The notes under the pieces: model-generated | What the model was told of the DNA's origin: nothing | The model's database searches: none | Seen by the model: the letters and a program-made list of their open reading frames with translations, nothing else | Translations under genes and position numbers: made by a program | NCBI RefSeq assembly: GCF_011077185.1 | Contig: NC_048893.1 | Location: 181,811,441 to 181,875,440, forward strand | Source: Oxyura jamaicensis | Taxonomy: Eukaryota > Chordata > Aves > Anseriformes > Anatidae | Length of the DNA stretch: 64,000 nucleotides | Direction of reading: 5' to 3' | Shown: piece by piece, positions 15,001 through 30,000 of the stretch | Numbering within the stretch: position 1 is the stretch's first letter | Layout of the letters: each line of letters starts with the position of its first letter

Positions 15001-18000
15001 CTCCTGCACTGAGTAATGGAGGTCACTATCTAGGTTAGAGTATACACGGCTGAGACGATTTGAAATGGAAGTGATACTAATGAGGCACATAAAGCAGTTC
15101 ACAAAGCTACCTAGCACAGTGACAACAGAGTCTGTATGAAAGGGGAAGTATTCTGGAACATCAAAACAATCCACCCAAAGTGGATTATTTTATACTCTGT
15201 ATCATTTCCAAGGCTTCAAAAAGCAGAAGCTGTAAAAAAAAACAAAAACCTCTCTCATCTAAGGCTGTCTGGCAATAATTACTAGCTGTATGTGCGTTTC
15301 TGATTTTCTAGATGAATACTGCTACTGAATTCTAGGTGAAAACATGCAGTGCTTAGAAAGAACGAGTTCCTTGAAACACAGAGCATATCCTGTAAGGAAA
15401 AGCAGTAGCTAAAAATCACATTATCCCAACACCCTCATCAGGCTTCACGTAAAGTATCAGCTCAAACTTTAAAACCCCCATTTCATTTTCAGGAGCCTCC
15501 ACATCACTGGCTTGAAACATTAAAAGCATCTGTAATACACTTATCAGTAAGAATATTCCTCACAAATTATTATGTAATAAAAGCACCAGCGCCTTCTTAT
15601 TTTCCCATAAATACAACTTTTAATTGAGAAATTATAGATCAATAAAACATCCTCTTACTGTGGCTGGTATTTGTGAGCTTTAGGATTATAAGAGACTGGA
15701 TGAATTCCTACTGTGCTGGAGATAAAAGAGTTCTTGCAGAAGTAGTACAGTCTAACCTGGTACTACAGGGTAAGGCATACCACTAATCAAGTGATTTAAA
15801 GTGAGAGGAGACATTACCACAGCAGTTTCCCTGAACTTTCATGACTATATTGACAAAAGAATTAGTTAAGCGATCATTATATGTTAATCAGAAATTGAAG
15901 AATTTTCAAGGTAGCAACCAGCATCAGATTACTGCTTACAACACAAGAACACTGAAATTACCCTCAGGAGTGCTTTTTGAAGCTTTCAGAGATCTGGGGG
16001 GATTCTTTGTCTTGTCAAATTCAAGCAGTAGCTGTCTTTTAATTGGAGGTTCTCCTAGAATAAAAACACAAATTTAAAAAGCGATCTTCCTTTTAAGTTC
16101 ATTTTCTTACCAATACCTTATAGCTTAACTAAACTTTTAAATAAAATATTCAAGAAGCCACAGCAAACAGAATTAGCAAGTTTTCAGATCACTCTTGTCT
16201 CAAACACCCTTTCCCGACACGACATTACTGTGGCACATTTGCAAGGCTCTCTTCTGCACAAGATGCTTGTGTAGTGCTACCAGGAATGGTTTTCAGACTC
16301 CATATACTGAAGCCTGTTAGACTCTTCTGTAGACAGTAGGTGTGTTCCCTCCAAATCCAAATCTGTGAGCCTTAACCTATCAAATATAGTAGAGACTGTC
16401 TGTTTTAGAAATTGTACAACAGGGGAGGGGACTTCAGCAGCACAGCTCACCTGCGTCACCTTTTGTACTTGCAGCAATCAGGATTTTACCTTTCAAAGTT
16501 GTTACTAAGGTTGTGGTTCAACTGTGGCATATGCTGATTCAGGGTGGGCTGACAGACTCCCATCTGCCTTTTTATGCCTACCTAAACTTCCCTGTATCAG
16601 CCTGCCCAACATTTGTACTTGAGCTCGTGCAGCTAGGCAAGTCTATTACAATCCACCCACAAATCCATAAATAATTTTCAGCTGGCCCAGACCCTTGAAC
16701 AGCTCCTGGAAACCATGCAAGTATTGCATTCTGACCCTACAGCCCTGAACAGGATCAGTTTTAGATGGTAAGAGGCTGCGCTTTTCAGCCAACAAGTTTT
16801 CGTATCAGACTGGCAGTATCAATATACGTGAAACCTTGTCCTCACCTACAGGGCACAGAATGGTGAAGACAGAAATACTCATTCTCATTTTGCAATGAAA
16901 ACAAAACCAAACCACTAGATATGTACTGAGAATAAAAAGAGAGAAAAGGAGACTTCTTCCACAATGTTATGATAAAATGAAAAAAAACTTCAAAAATTAA
17001 AACCTTCAAAATTAATCATCATAAGTTTAGCTTGTACTGTGCATTTAAGGCTGCAAAGTAGATAAATTATTGTTTGCAGCATGGATTTTTGTCATTGACA
17101 CCAAGGTAAAGAACATCAATTTCTAGAAGACCTGAAAAAATAAATATCAATGCTAAAAGAAAAAACAACAACAAAAAAACACAACAGAACAAAACTCAAA
17201 CAACTATTGTTACAGCACTTAACATATATAAGACCTACCAAGTGAGTTCTTTTCCTCGAAGTGCCTCTTTCCAAAAGTCTTATTTTGAAAGCTGTTATCT
17301 GACGTTTTGCCACTGAAGAACTGCGCAGAATTAGTCTTTGCTCCACGACCTGAAAGGTGATCTCCTACAGAAGCTTTTTCAATTCCCACAGCGCCCACTT
17401 TCAAGTGATTTTTTGGAGTTTGGAACAGATCATCATTAATTTCTGCTTTAGCAGTAGCACTGCATGGAACTGCTTCAGGCTCTGTTTTCATCTCCAGATT
17501 CAGTCCTTTTCTGAAAGACCCAGTCTCCTCTTGCTGAAAGCTATTTTTAAATAATGCCAACTGGTTGTTTTTCTTACCATGGGGTACATACTCAGGCATC
17601 TTGAGGTGGTGAGTGCTTGAAAAAGACTTTATTTCCTCAGCGTGGTTGCTTTTAAAGTCAAACTCCTCATCGCAGCTTTTGTCAATTTTGGATTCTGAGG
17701 TCACTTCACCAGTTCGAGATGTTTTATGTTGACTGCTCTCTTTAATTGCATGAAGTTGATCTATAATGCAGAGCTCATGGCTTAAAAAATCATCTGATTC
17801 TTTTAAAATTGCCTTTGCTTTCTGATAGGCATTTTCTGAGACCGTTACCTGTTTTCCACTTGCAGTGCTGAACCCAAAAGCAGGACCTGAAATCAGTTTA
17901 GCGCTGGCATTTTCCCTCTCTTCTAGCTGCATTTTCCTAGGAAATACTTCTTCAGTAAGTTTTTTAGATTTTTCAGCATCTTCTTCAACTAAAAATTCCT

Positions 18001-21000
18001 GTAATCCTGATGAATGGCTACTTTCCATCTCAGAAAAGAGCTGTCTAGCTTTCTTTAGCGACTCTTCTGAGAGTTGTACGGGCTTGCCACTTGCTGTACT
18101 GAAAAATCCAAGGTTGCTTGTAGAAGATTCTGACCGCTTTATCTGCTTATCTGGCACAGACACGTGTCCCAAAAGCTTAGTATTCTGTTCAAAGCCTCGC
18201 ACCTGAGAATTTGGAACAGAAACTTCATCTGCAAATGGGTTTGCATCTTGCTGACCATTCAAGTTTCCATTAATGAACTGAGATGCTGCTGAATTCCCCT
18301 CTCTTTTTGTAGCATCTAAAAACTTGGCAGAATTAGGACACTCAGCAGGAATGACAGAAGATGATTTTCCAGGAATTTCCATTTGACTAATTCTTGATTT
18401 GGTTTTAACTTCACGTTTTACAGATTCACCGCAGTCTTCTTGAAACAATTGTCTGACACTTGCTAATGCACTTTCCGAAACAAACACTGCTTTACCTTTT
18501 GCTGTACTGAACACAGTTTGTTTCAGACCACCCTTTGGATTTCCGTCATTTAAATTAAGTGACGTTTCTTGTAAGCAGGCTAAATTAGTTCCACCTTCAG
18601 GAAGGCCAACTTCTGACTGATTTTGGTGAGCATTAAGAGTTGCGTCTGTGAAGCAGTCGGCATTAAAACAAGGTTGATTTAAATGTTTTAAATCAAATTC
18701 CTTGCTGTCCCTGTTCAACTGAGAAAAGTTACTTTGTGAAACACTACTATAAGCTAAGGGGACAGTCTGATTAGATTTGCTACTATCCTCAACAAATAAA
18801 GTATTTTTTGTTTCACAAGGCACAGAATTATCCACAGGGTTAGCTGATACCTTCATTGAAGGCAGAGGTGTAGCTGACTGCATAGGAAAATCATGTCTGT
18901 TTTCTGATTGATCCTTTTTTGCTGAGCATTCCACATCCATCTCCGCAAACAATTTTCCATCTTCAGACAAACAAGTTCTACTGAAAGCTTTACTTTCCCA
19001 TTTGGAAAGAGATTCTAGTTCTGACTTTCCAGGTTGGACATCAGCTTTTTCATATGTAGCTACCAAATTTCTTTTTCTACCTTCACCTATATTAGTAAAT
19101 GCATCTACTTTAATGCTATAACGAATCACAGCTTGCTTAGTGGGACTACTTTCTCTTGTCTGCTTAAATCGAATCCCAGGTTCTTCAGAAATAAGCTTTT
19201 TATTACAATCAGGTATTTCTGCATCACACTGAGCAACATTGTCAATATGGAAGTCACAGCCTTTAATGCAGTTTATACTACGTTTCCTGTTCTTTAGGTG
19301 ATCCTTAAAACTGTCATTATGTTTTCCTAAGTCAACATCTTCTTCTGAAAAAAACTGTTCAGCTTTAGCCAAAAATCCATCAGCAATTGTTATTCTCTTG
19401 CCACCAGCAGTCTGGAAACCAGTCAGATAACTTCCCTTAACTTCACTTGGTTCAACATCCACCTCTTGTTCCAAATGTACTCCATGATGTTGGTAGGAGC
19501 CTAGTTTTATTCTGCTTTCATTCACAAACAGGCTCATACGTGTGGTGCCTTCTCCTTCAATATTGATACTATTTGTCTTTCGTTTATCAGAGTCCTCTGA
19601 AACATCTACTTCTCTTTCTCCACAATTTACACTGACACCATGTAGAGAACTGTCTAAAGGACCATCAGAAATGGATATAGCATCATCAGAAGTTTGAAAT
19701 TTCTGTGGCAAGTGTTCATCTTTCTGCTTTCTGTCTTCTCCTTTCTCAGTAGAGGACAGGTTTTCCATTTCATCTGATATACTTAAACCACAATTTTCTG
19801 CAGTGGCAGTAGCATCTCCTAGACAAGTTACATACAAAGAGTCTTCCTGTAAGCTATCTTCAGCGTGGCAATCCCCTGGATTCAAAGCTTGTTTGGGAAT
19901 ATTATGATTCTGGTTCTGTTTTTGAATTCTGTTTTCAATTCTGTAGGCAGAATGCCTAGCGTTAGCATGACTGAAATTAACACGCTCATCATCACTTATT
20001 AATCTTTTTGTCCACTTTTCTTTATTTTCCTTTTCGGATGTACTAACATTTTCTGCATGTTTTTTCTCTGAATGGTGGGAAACAGAACGTGCATGGGGAA
20101 TTGCACCTATGCTGTTGATGTTTGAAACACTTTTGTTTTCTTTTGGCAGGCAACTAAAAGAATTCCAGTTTGAAGCCTTCCCCCCACCCTTTGAATTGCT
20201 GCATTTAGTATTAGCTTCAGAAGATTCGAATAAATAGTTATCATCCAAGTCCTTGAAAAGCTCTGCAGATCTGGTCAAAGCTGCCTTAGAAATACTTATT
20301 TTTTTACCTCCAGCTGAAGTAAAACCTACAAAATTAGAAACGCTGGCCTGTACAGGTATTGCAAAGCTCTCTCTGTCAGATATTCCACTTTCATCTCTGT
20401 CTGCTAAAGTAACCTCTTCATTACTTTTATGGAAAAGCACTGTGTTTTCTTTTCCATATTCTACCATTTTACATTCTTCATTTGTGTCTTTCCACGTACT
20501 ACAATACTTGTCATTTCTTACTTGATTTTCAGATTTAACAGTGCTACAGGAATCAGTATCTTCCCCCAGTTCAGAAATGTTTTCCACATTTGTTGCCCCG
20601 TGAGTTTCTACAGTTACAACATCATGTTTTTCAACAGTTTGCATCACGTTACTTTGCCTTCTAAACTGTGTGAATTCAAACTGACTGCCTGTTTCTTCCA
20701 AGATACTAGAAATTTCGGCAATTTCAGCTTCTTGGCTTGCTGTCAAAGTCTGGTTAAGTTCTTGCAAGGAATGCAGACTTCTAGGGAAGTTTTTACACAA
20801 ATCAACTTTATGTGGAGTAAACTGTGTAAGCCTTGTCTGTGAACCAGATAAATCACTGCCCAATTTGCTTTCCAAATTGGAAGAAAACACATTCTCCTTT
20901 TGAACTTGATTTGAAAAATTTCTGACTCTTTCCACGTAAGAAGCTTCAAAGCATTCGTTTTCAATATCTTTGAAGAGCATTTTGCCTTTTGCTATACTGT

Positions 21001-24000
21001 CTTCAGAGAATTTAATTTGCTTATTGGAAGCAGTCTGGAAGCCACCAAAGCTCAGATTTGACCTGCATACATTAACAATTCCTGATAATTTCCCTTCATG
21101 CTCTAGGTTTTCATTTGGCTTTTTGTTGGAATACATAGGTGGTACTTGTTTATCTACTTCAGAAATTACTTCAATTAAAGAATTATCATCTACACAATCC
21201 AACAATTCTTTAACAATCTCTACAGCTACTTTATTGCAAGCAGCTGCTTCTGGACTTTCATCGCTTTTAACTGACCTCATTTCTTGATTGTCAGCTACAT
21301 CTCCTGAAAAGGCAGCTACATCTTTTTTTCCCCATTGTTTTAATCTGACGCAGTCATTTCCTGAGCAATTTATTCCCAAAGGTGCAAGTACTTGTCTATG
21401 TTCAACTACAGACAGCGGGTCCGTAGCATACTTTTTATCAGCTGATGTTTTATTACAAGAGTCACTGCTGACTCTATTGATGCCGAAGTTGATCTGACTC
21501 AAAGTCTTATTGACATCTCTGTTTGTCACAGATGTAGTGTCATGGCACACATCAATCAAGCGATCAATATTACTAGGAGAAGACTGCGCAGGTTGTCCTT
21601 TCAGGCTCTGAGGGACAGTAGCTCCATTGTTCACATTACGGCTCACATATGTATCTTCCTTGCCTTTCTCTAAGCAACAGTCTTCAGGAAACAATCTGGA
21701 ATGCTTTCTTGCCATTAGGCACGCTGCACTTAGAACCTTTCGTTTTATATTTGAAATTCTTTCACTATTTAAAGAATCTGTTTTATCTTCTTTCTGATGG
21801 TTGGATGCTTCTATGCATTTTAATGAGGTAGCAGCTTGATACTCGCTGGTGTCTTTCCCCAAGTTCCTCAGCTCTTGTTGTTCCATACCACTGTTGAAGG
21901 ATGAGTTATCCTCTAGATCCTTTTTTACAGAAGTGCTCAAGTTATTTTCCTTGATATTCAGTTGCCTCTCAGCAAAAAGCGAAGAGTCTACAAGAAAAGA
22001 TATTAGAAAAAAAAGATATATTAATCAAGCAGTTCTCATTTATTCTAACAAATGCAAATTCAAATTTTCATATAATTTAGTCCCATAAGATCATTTTTAT
22101 ATATGCTTAACACTGGTAGCATTCATAGCTTTTCAAATGTGAATGCCTCAACAAGAGGCATCGGTGATCAGTCTCATCTAATTATGTTCTTCTAGTAGCC
22201 TGAAACAGGTGAGTAGCCTGCAGTTAATGCCATCAGTTTTTAAAAAAAGTCAGTCTTTGGTTGTAATGAAATTTGAAGAGATGGGCTTCCATTCCTCGTG
22301 TCTCAACATAAGGATTTGTTTCAGACTTGAAGTACTTCTGTTCTTAATATTAAATAGTTCTTCTAGTTAGAGTAACAGCTTTTGAAAATAGGAGCATGTA
22401 CTTGCTTTCATTATGTAATTTTTTTTTTAAATATATTTTGTGCTTCTGAAAGAAACAGATCTGCAGTATTAAATCCTCTAATTTTAGGAAAAATAATAAT
22501 CACAATTTTAACATTCTTTCTGATCTCTGAGAAGACAGGATGGCCCTTAACACTCCGGATGTCCGAACAGCACTGACAAAGACAATTAAAGCTCATCAAT
22601 TAGAATAATGGCTCAATCTGGGCGTTTCTATTCCAGAAACAAATCTAAAAGTGAAAAAGGAAATTAGCACCAGACTACTCAAAAATGTGTATGCTATCCT
22701 GTAACTATAACTGACCAACTCCATACCTTCATTACCAAATTAATCAGCTGCAGATCTACTTTATCACAAATAAATGATTTTATCTAAATGTAAAATTTTG
22801 TATCTAAAATATTTACAAAGAAGGTATTTAGTAGAGAATCCTCAAACAAACAAAAACACAAAGAAAAGCTTAATAACATACCTGGGTCACCATCTGTGGC
22901 CACATGACAACCTTGAAATTTGTGTGAATCAGTTTCCAAATGGGAAAACATAAGATCAGCAGGTAATTCAGAGGTTACTTCTTTCTGTATTTTTTCTTCC
23001 TGATACAGTAAAGTATTATTTATTGTATAAATAAATCTCTTGGATTTGTTTTTCAGTCTGGAAAATGTATTCAGGCTTTTAAAGCCAGATTTTGCAAGAG
23101 TGTTCTCACTGTTTGTGAAATGTAGGTCGCTGCAAGTATCTGCAGATGTAGTACTACACACTAGTGGGTGAGCCAGAACATCCGTTACGACGGATTTAGA
23201 AGTTGCTTTTACACACTTAGAAAAGCTGCTGTTGTAGACTACAGAATACTCCATGACATTCGTACTTTGGATTAGAAAAGAATTGCAGTTTATAAAGCTC
23301 ATTTTGGAAACCTTCTCAGCGGCACATCCTTTTACTAACTCTGGATTCAGACACACAGATCTTACTGGCATTACTTCTGCTGTTGGGTTGTTTCCACTTT
23401 TTTGCGTTTCCTCGTGCTTATCTGACAAACTGGCATGCAAGAGCTGTTGTGCATTTTTCCAGCCCGAAGTATTCAGTAAAGATGTTTCTACAGCATCATC
23501 CTTGGTCATTAGGGCTGTTTTCTCTTTTAAATCTTTGTCCGTACATAAATCAAGGGATGGAGAGCTACACATAGACATTTCCAGATGAGTTACATCAAGA
23601 CCAGACAGGTTCAGCTGTGACCACTGACTTGACGAAGACAGCACATCATCTTTCACAAGCTTCTCGTTCTCACATGATTTCTCTGTTCTGTTACCTCGCA
23701 CGTTTCCTGTGATCCTAAGCAAATCCAGTTCTTCTTCATGTCCTATTAAGCAGACATCTTTACTATCCCCCAAATCTTCATCGGTGATTTGGAATAAAGA
23801 ATCCTTCATTGCAATAGGGTGGCTTTTTTCAGCCCCGTTAGCCATTTCCACTTCCTGTGAAACGCCAGTCTTTCTTCTAACAGGCTGTTCAGAAGGAACA
23901 TCCCCCTCTCCTTGTGCTTCATCTATTTTTGTTTCACACTTGTCTGTTTCATCCAGAACACGTGGCTGTAGCAGCAGAGTTCCGCTGGATTCAGCGGGCA

Positions 24001-27000
24001 CATTGAGTGTATCCTCAAAGCTATCCATCTCCCCAAAAAAACCATCCAACATCTCCGACTCTAGTTTAAAGAAGATGAGGAAAGGAAATTAATAAAAATT
24101 AAGTTTTAGGAAATAACTTAGTAACAGCATTGCATTTTTACAGGTAAATACAGCTTTCAATTTTATGATAATTACTCAGGATTCAGTTTGGAAAGATAAA
24201 TGTGCACGTCTTTAAAGTCAGTTACTCTCCAACCTCTCTGTTAAACAGAGGAGACAGTAGGCAAGTGACATGTGCAGATGTGACAGCCTACTGAGGACCA
24301 CGGTGATGGTTAAAGTTTCCAAGATGAAACTTATCTGCCTCAAAACATTTTTTCTGCCCTATAGCCAGGAGAGTGAGTAGAAAACCTTACAAGATACCTG
24401 TCTAGATTTTTTCCTCTCAAATTTATACCAAGTGCTAGGCAATAAACACCTTAAGACACTGCCTATTTTTGTGTTAACTGGCAGTTCAGGGAACTGTTAT
24501 TTAAGTATGATTCTACTAAACTGTATCTTTTGTTTTGATACAGAATAGCGTAATGTCTAGAAGGATTTAGAAAAAAACTTTTTATTGCTTTTCAGAAATT
24601 TCAGATTTTCAGAAATGCCGAATGATTCATACCAATATTAGAAATATGAGATTTTCTTACTGTAATGAAATTTTGTAGAGAAGAGGAAAAAAAATAACCT
24701 GAACTCTATTTTACAGACAGCATTAAAATCTTACATATTAAAACAAAACACCTTCTCAAATGTATGAAACTATGCCTACCTATCAAAATGTTTCACATTC
24801 AGAAAAAATAGTTAGGTTTTATTTTGAAGGTACTTTTCAAGGGTAGAAAACTTCTTTTTCCATATCCAAGACATATGCAGAAACATCATTGTCCTCTGTT
24901 TTCCTTTGGCACAAAACCAGTAACATCACTTCTGGCATAAGCATTTTTTTAGGTACAATTTCTATGATTCAGAACTACTTTTTCCCTCCTAGAAATGTTA
25001 GATAAGTATCTGAAAGCTTTTCCATTTGGAGATCCACAAACTATTTCCCAATGCTTGGTCACACCCCCACCTAACTGCAATACACTCCACTAATGGCTCA
25101 TGCCCACGGCCGCCACCTTTCTCAACACATCTTCTAAACAGTTTCTCATTCTCTTTACCTTTTTTTTTTTTTTTTTTTTTTTGCCTGAGTGGCAGAAGAT
25201 ATCTAAATAAGATCTCAAAAAGAAGAGAACTATAACACTATAGATTGGGGGTGCAAGTCCTTGTCCCTTATTAAAGTACGTTCCTCTGGAGTAACTTTTG
25301 AGTCCACATGCTTTCATCCTGTAATCATTTGTCAAAGTTTTCCAAGAATCATCATTTGTACTACTTTTTACTTGAACAGAAGCCATTACCTTTAATAGAG
25401 AAAGAAAGCCAGGGCTATCTGAAAGATTATGAAGATAATGCTCGTACACTGAATAACCTGATGGCAGAGAGGGGAAAAAACAGCTACCGCAAAAAAATAT
25501 ATAATTCAATAAATAAATAAAAAAAATAAATCAAACAAATAAACAGAAAAGTTAATTTTGACTCAGTGGAGTGTCAGGGAAACAAGTAACCCCCAAAAAC
25601 TAGGGCTGAAAAGGATAATTCTCCTTTTTTCCTCCATTAAGTGTCCTAACCAGGCGATAACGACTTAATGTGTTTTCTCAGAGTCTCTCCTCCTGGAGAA
25701 ATACAACACTCAAGGAAAAAAAAAAGAGGCTTAAACATCAGAAATTAGGAATTGGGATTCCTAATTAGGAATTAGAAATTAGGAATGTTTCTACTCTGGA
25801 CTAATATATTGACTGTCAGAACACACTGTCCTATTTTGAGTTTGAATCCTTGTAAGTAGAGTATTGAATCCATTTCTCCTACCTCATTAATAGCTGTAGA
25901 TACTGAAGTAGATAGACAACACCATTTACTCTGATCAGGGTTATGAAGGGAGTGATGTAATTTTGTTCTTTGAATTAAATGCTATGAAGTCTTAGGCAAC
26001 AGGCCAGGGTAAAACGGTACAGAAGTTCATGTTCCCCATCAGATTTTCAATTTAAATAGCTCCCTAGACAACATACACATTACTGTATTTGCAAAGAAAC
26101 CGTACAACAAAGCTATAAATTCTGCTACAAGGGCCAGATGCCTAAAGCTGAGTGTTACAATGACAAACCTTAGGCTTACTTGAACGAGGAATATGAACTT
26201 TAGGAATTAATGATGGTATTATAAACAAATATAAAAGACCACGTGCCTATTTAGCTCCTTTTGTGAAAATCTGAAGTATTGATAAATGACAGTACACATC
26301 TTGCAGTCCATAGCTACACTACGTGTACATCAGTTTACATCAGGGAAAAATATATAAAGAAGTTTTCCTTTTCCCCCAAAATAGATGTTACAACTCAAAA
26401 AATCCATCAAAAATCTTTGAAGTATTTGGTAGTTCTTAATATTTTGGACTGAGTGCATATATTCATTCTCAAGGTTTATTAAAGACCTAACAGGTACAAT
26501 ATAAATAATCCCTTTAACTGAAAGAAAACATATTCCTAATAAAACTGATTGTTTTTCATGTTAATACAAAACTACTACTCCAGAGAAAACCAACATTTAA
26601 CTATTCTCAACAGAAGACAGAAAAAGAGCCATTTGCATAAATTGTTTTATACTTAGAAGAAGAAAGCTTCTGTTTCTTATTTTTACCTATTTACATTATT
26701 TTCACCAGGCTTCTCTAACGTATTATGCTGTGTAATAACACATTTTGGAATGTGACACAGGACATTAATTAGTCCTTTATTTCTAAAAGCATTTTACTGA
26801 CTACAAATGGCTTGATTATATTCACCATAACCCCGTTTTTTTCTCATCATGCTTGAACCTACAATACAAAAGTAGGAGCATGTATCGCGCTGCAAGACAC
26901 AATGCTTCCTGATCCCAGCATTCTCAGCCCTCCTTGTCCAATGTTAACCTGATTATTTATGCTACAATTTTCACATTTATCACTGAACAATGTTTTTAGG

Positions 27001-30000
27001 GCATTCCCTTCAGTTAAGGGGGAGACATACAATCCCAATGATACATCATCCCATCTAGCCTGTGTCAATCTCTCCAACACCCTTTTACACCCACACATAA
27101 ATTTCCTTGTTAATATTCATCCCTTATGCCACCATTTCTCAAAAAGCTCAAACTAGACCGTATATTTTCACTCGTTCACTTACGTTCTAAGAACACAGAA
27201 CCAAAATTTATTTGCCTTAAGTATTTTCTGCATTCATTTTTCCTAAAGGATTTGTCATGTTTTGAACTACAAATACATGAATAAAGAACACATAGCAAGA
27301 ATAAAAAACAAGCTCACCACAGAATAATGAGCATCAGGCTGAAAGTTCACGTTTAAACTAAACCTATTCTATAGTCAGCAGTAGTCTTGCCCTGTACCTT
27401 TTTTCTCCCTCAGCTCTCCCACACGGCCTTACACCTTCACTTACACCAGCACAAAGCTGGCTGTCATCCAACGGCATGGTAGCCTGGTTTGATTCATTGA
27501 TTTAACAGAAATTGACTTTTTTCTTTTCTATTGCCAGATGAGTTTTACAAAGGCTAACCAATTCAGGAAGTGAGAATCCACAGCTGGCAGAGGAAATAAG
27601 CTGTAAGGTCAGCTCAAGACATACGATGCAACTTAACCCTCAGCCTTGCTTCACAAAATACTCAGTAATGCCAGTAAGGCATCAATACATACCAAAATCT
27701 TTGGTAACATCTTCAACATTTAGCTTTACTGTCTCTGGTACAGACAGCAGACTGGTATCAATCTTCCCAGGACATTCATCATGGTCAGAAGAAAAGTTGT
27801 GCAAAACCTGTAAGCCAAAGATATCAGCTGTTACATACACCAGTGGCACTAGGAGTACAGCACCCAAGTGAACAGCTGCAACACCTGAATAATTCTGCAT
27901 CTCTTACAATAAAAAGTAGTGTTTTCATACATATACTTCTTGTAAACAAGTAAGCTGATAATTTCATTTCCAATGAAAACCAGATTCTACTCTGCAATCA
28001 ACACAGGGGGAATATAGGGGCAGTGAACGGCTTCAGCAGTATACAACAAGCAAAGCCCCTCAAAAAGGAACAAAGGAGAAAGATTTTGCGTTCTTATAGT
28101 TGGTTCATTTAGAAAAAAAAAAGTTTTAAAAACGACTGTTACAAGTATTAACTGTGAATTTTCAGGTATTAAGAATGAAGTGTATATTTGCAACAAAATC
28201 CCATAGTGATGTTTCTATTCTTCATCCTGAATAGCCGTCCAGCTTTCATATACATGGAGTAAAGTTACAAATAAGCAGGAACTCCCCCTTTTCTAACAAA
28301 GGACTGAAATTAATTCCCAATTTTAACTCTTGGGAAAACGGTTGTGCACAAGAACTTATTGGACAACATAAGCCAAATTATAACTCTCAGAGCTCTGACA
28401 GAAGGGGGAATACAGCTGAGCAAACAAACCCTCAGATAAGTAGTATATTGCAATTCCTAGCTTTGATTTCTCTTTGCATGACTCCCACTGCAGCTCAAGT
28501 CAAGCTTTGTTTTTTATTTATTAATTTTTATTTTAAACACAGTGAAAATATTCCTCAAAGGGGGTTATTTTTGAAAATACAGTCATGCTTTGCAACCTTA
28601 GTTTTGTGAGCGGTAAGTTTTTAAAATAGCCAGATGGGGGGGGCCTGGAATGAAAATGGCAGAATTATTTGCTCTTGACCCAAGGATCTAAGCATAAAAC
28701 TAAACAGCTTAGCTGAAATTAAAGAAGAGCATAGCTCTTAAAACCACTTACTGTCTCAGCTCTTTCATCCTGTTGCTTTGGTCCAGAAATAGAATCGGTC
28801 TCCCTAGCTTTAGAAGAAAGACAGAGAAGACAGTTCATTTGCTCCTAAGTGATTTGTCAAATGTTCAAATAAAGTTGTGTTTTGGGAGGGTTTTCTTTCG
28901 ATTATTTTAAATGCAACTGAAATATGTAAACAAAATACTAATAAAAGTAACAAAAAGTTCTAACTAAAGCATCCTGCAGGTGGGTCTGAGGAACAGCATG
29001 CAGTTTCATAACAGCATAAAACACCCAAAATCACAGCATGTGGCTGCTGCTGCTGCCAGTCCCCTTTCCAGGGGTTACTCATGGCACTACTCTATTTTTT
29101 TTCGGTCATGGGATCTTGAGATCTTCAAGTTGCTGTAAGGAATTTGACTTTTTTTTTTTCCTTAACCTTCCATTTCCACTAAACAGGACTATCTTTTCAC
29201 CTACATGACAAAAGGAGAGCATGAACCCTACTTTTAAGATGCTTTATGAAGAGCTGTTATTTTGCAGTAACACCTTTCATAAACATGACATCTGGGCTCC
29301 TAGGTGGTATCAAGATTAGTAACTGAAGCCCCTCATGTAACAGCCAAATGACTCACTTTCTCCTTTTACAGAAGAGACAGTAGAAAGCGGGTATAAGGAC
29401 TGCAAACTAGTATGCTCATACAGAAAGTGAGACGAGAGTTCAAACCAGAACTCATTTCCCAGAAGAGTATCTTAAAGTTAAGGGTACTTTCTCTCCAAGT
29501 CACATCTTTCTGAAGCCATGAATGCCCCAAATGACAATTCGGCAGCCTCATGAAGAGTACCACCCACAACAGAAGGGATCCCCAATTGAGATGAGTATCT
29601 CAGTCCATCCTACCTGCATCGATACAGTGGTGAGCACAGCAATAGAGCTTAAAATGCTGAATCCAACACGGCTGCTTGGAGGTTTACTCAACAAGCTACA
29701 TCCTTAAACTTAATACTCACATGACTTAACCTAACAGGTATCTAGTTTTGTGATGTAGCAAATGTAAGGAATCATTACCTAATTCTCCTTCTAGGCTTTG
29801 TTATGTTGTTCCTAAATGAACATTCCCTAAGGGTTTATAAAGAAGAATAAAACTTTTGGAAAGCAAACATGCATTTAATTTCTTCCATTTAGGGTTACGT
29901 TATTGAAACTCACCCACAAAGCATCACTGTAAGAGTTTAGTCCTTTAAAATAGGTAAGTAAAAGGAAAAAAATGAAAATAAAGAAATTCACACACTGTGA

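Noticed and set aside
20253..20842. Plus-strand open frames inside BRCA2 exon 11
   Set aside because: Antisense to a strongly supported coding exon; no family features.
28752..28803. Alternative BRCA2 exon 8 acceptors (CTAG| or GGAG|)
   Set aside because: Both break the frame between exons 7 and 9; CTTCTAAAG| keeps it.
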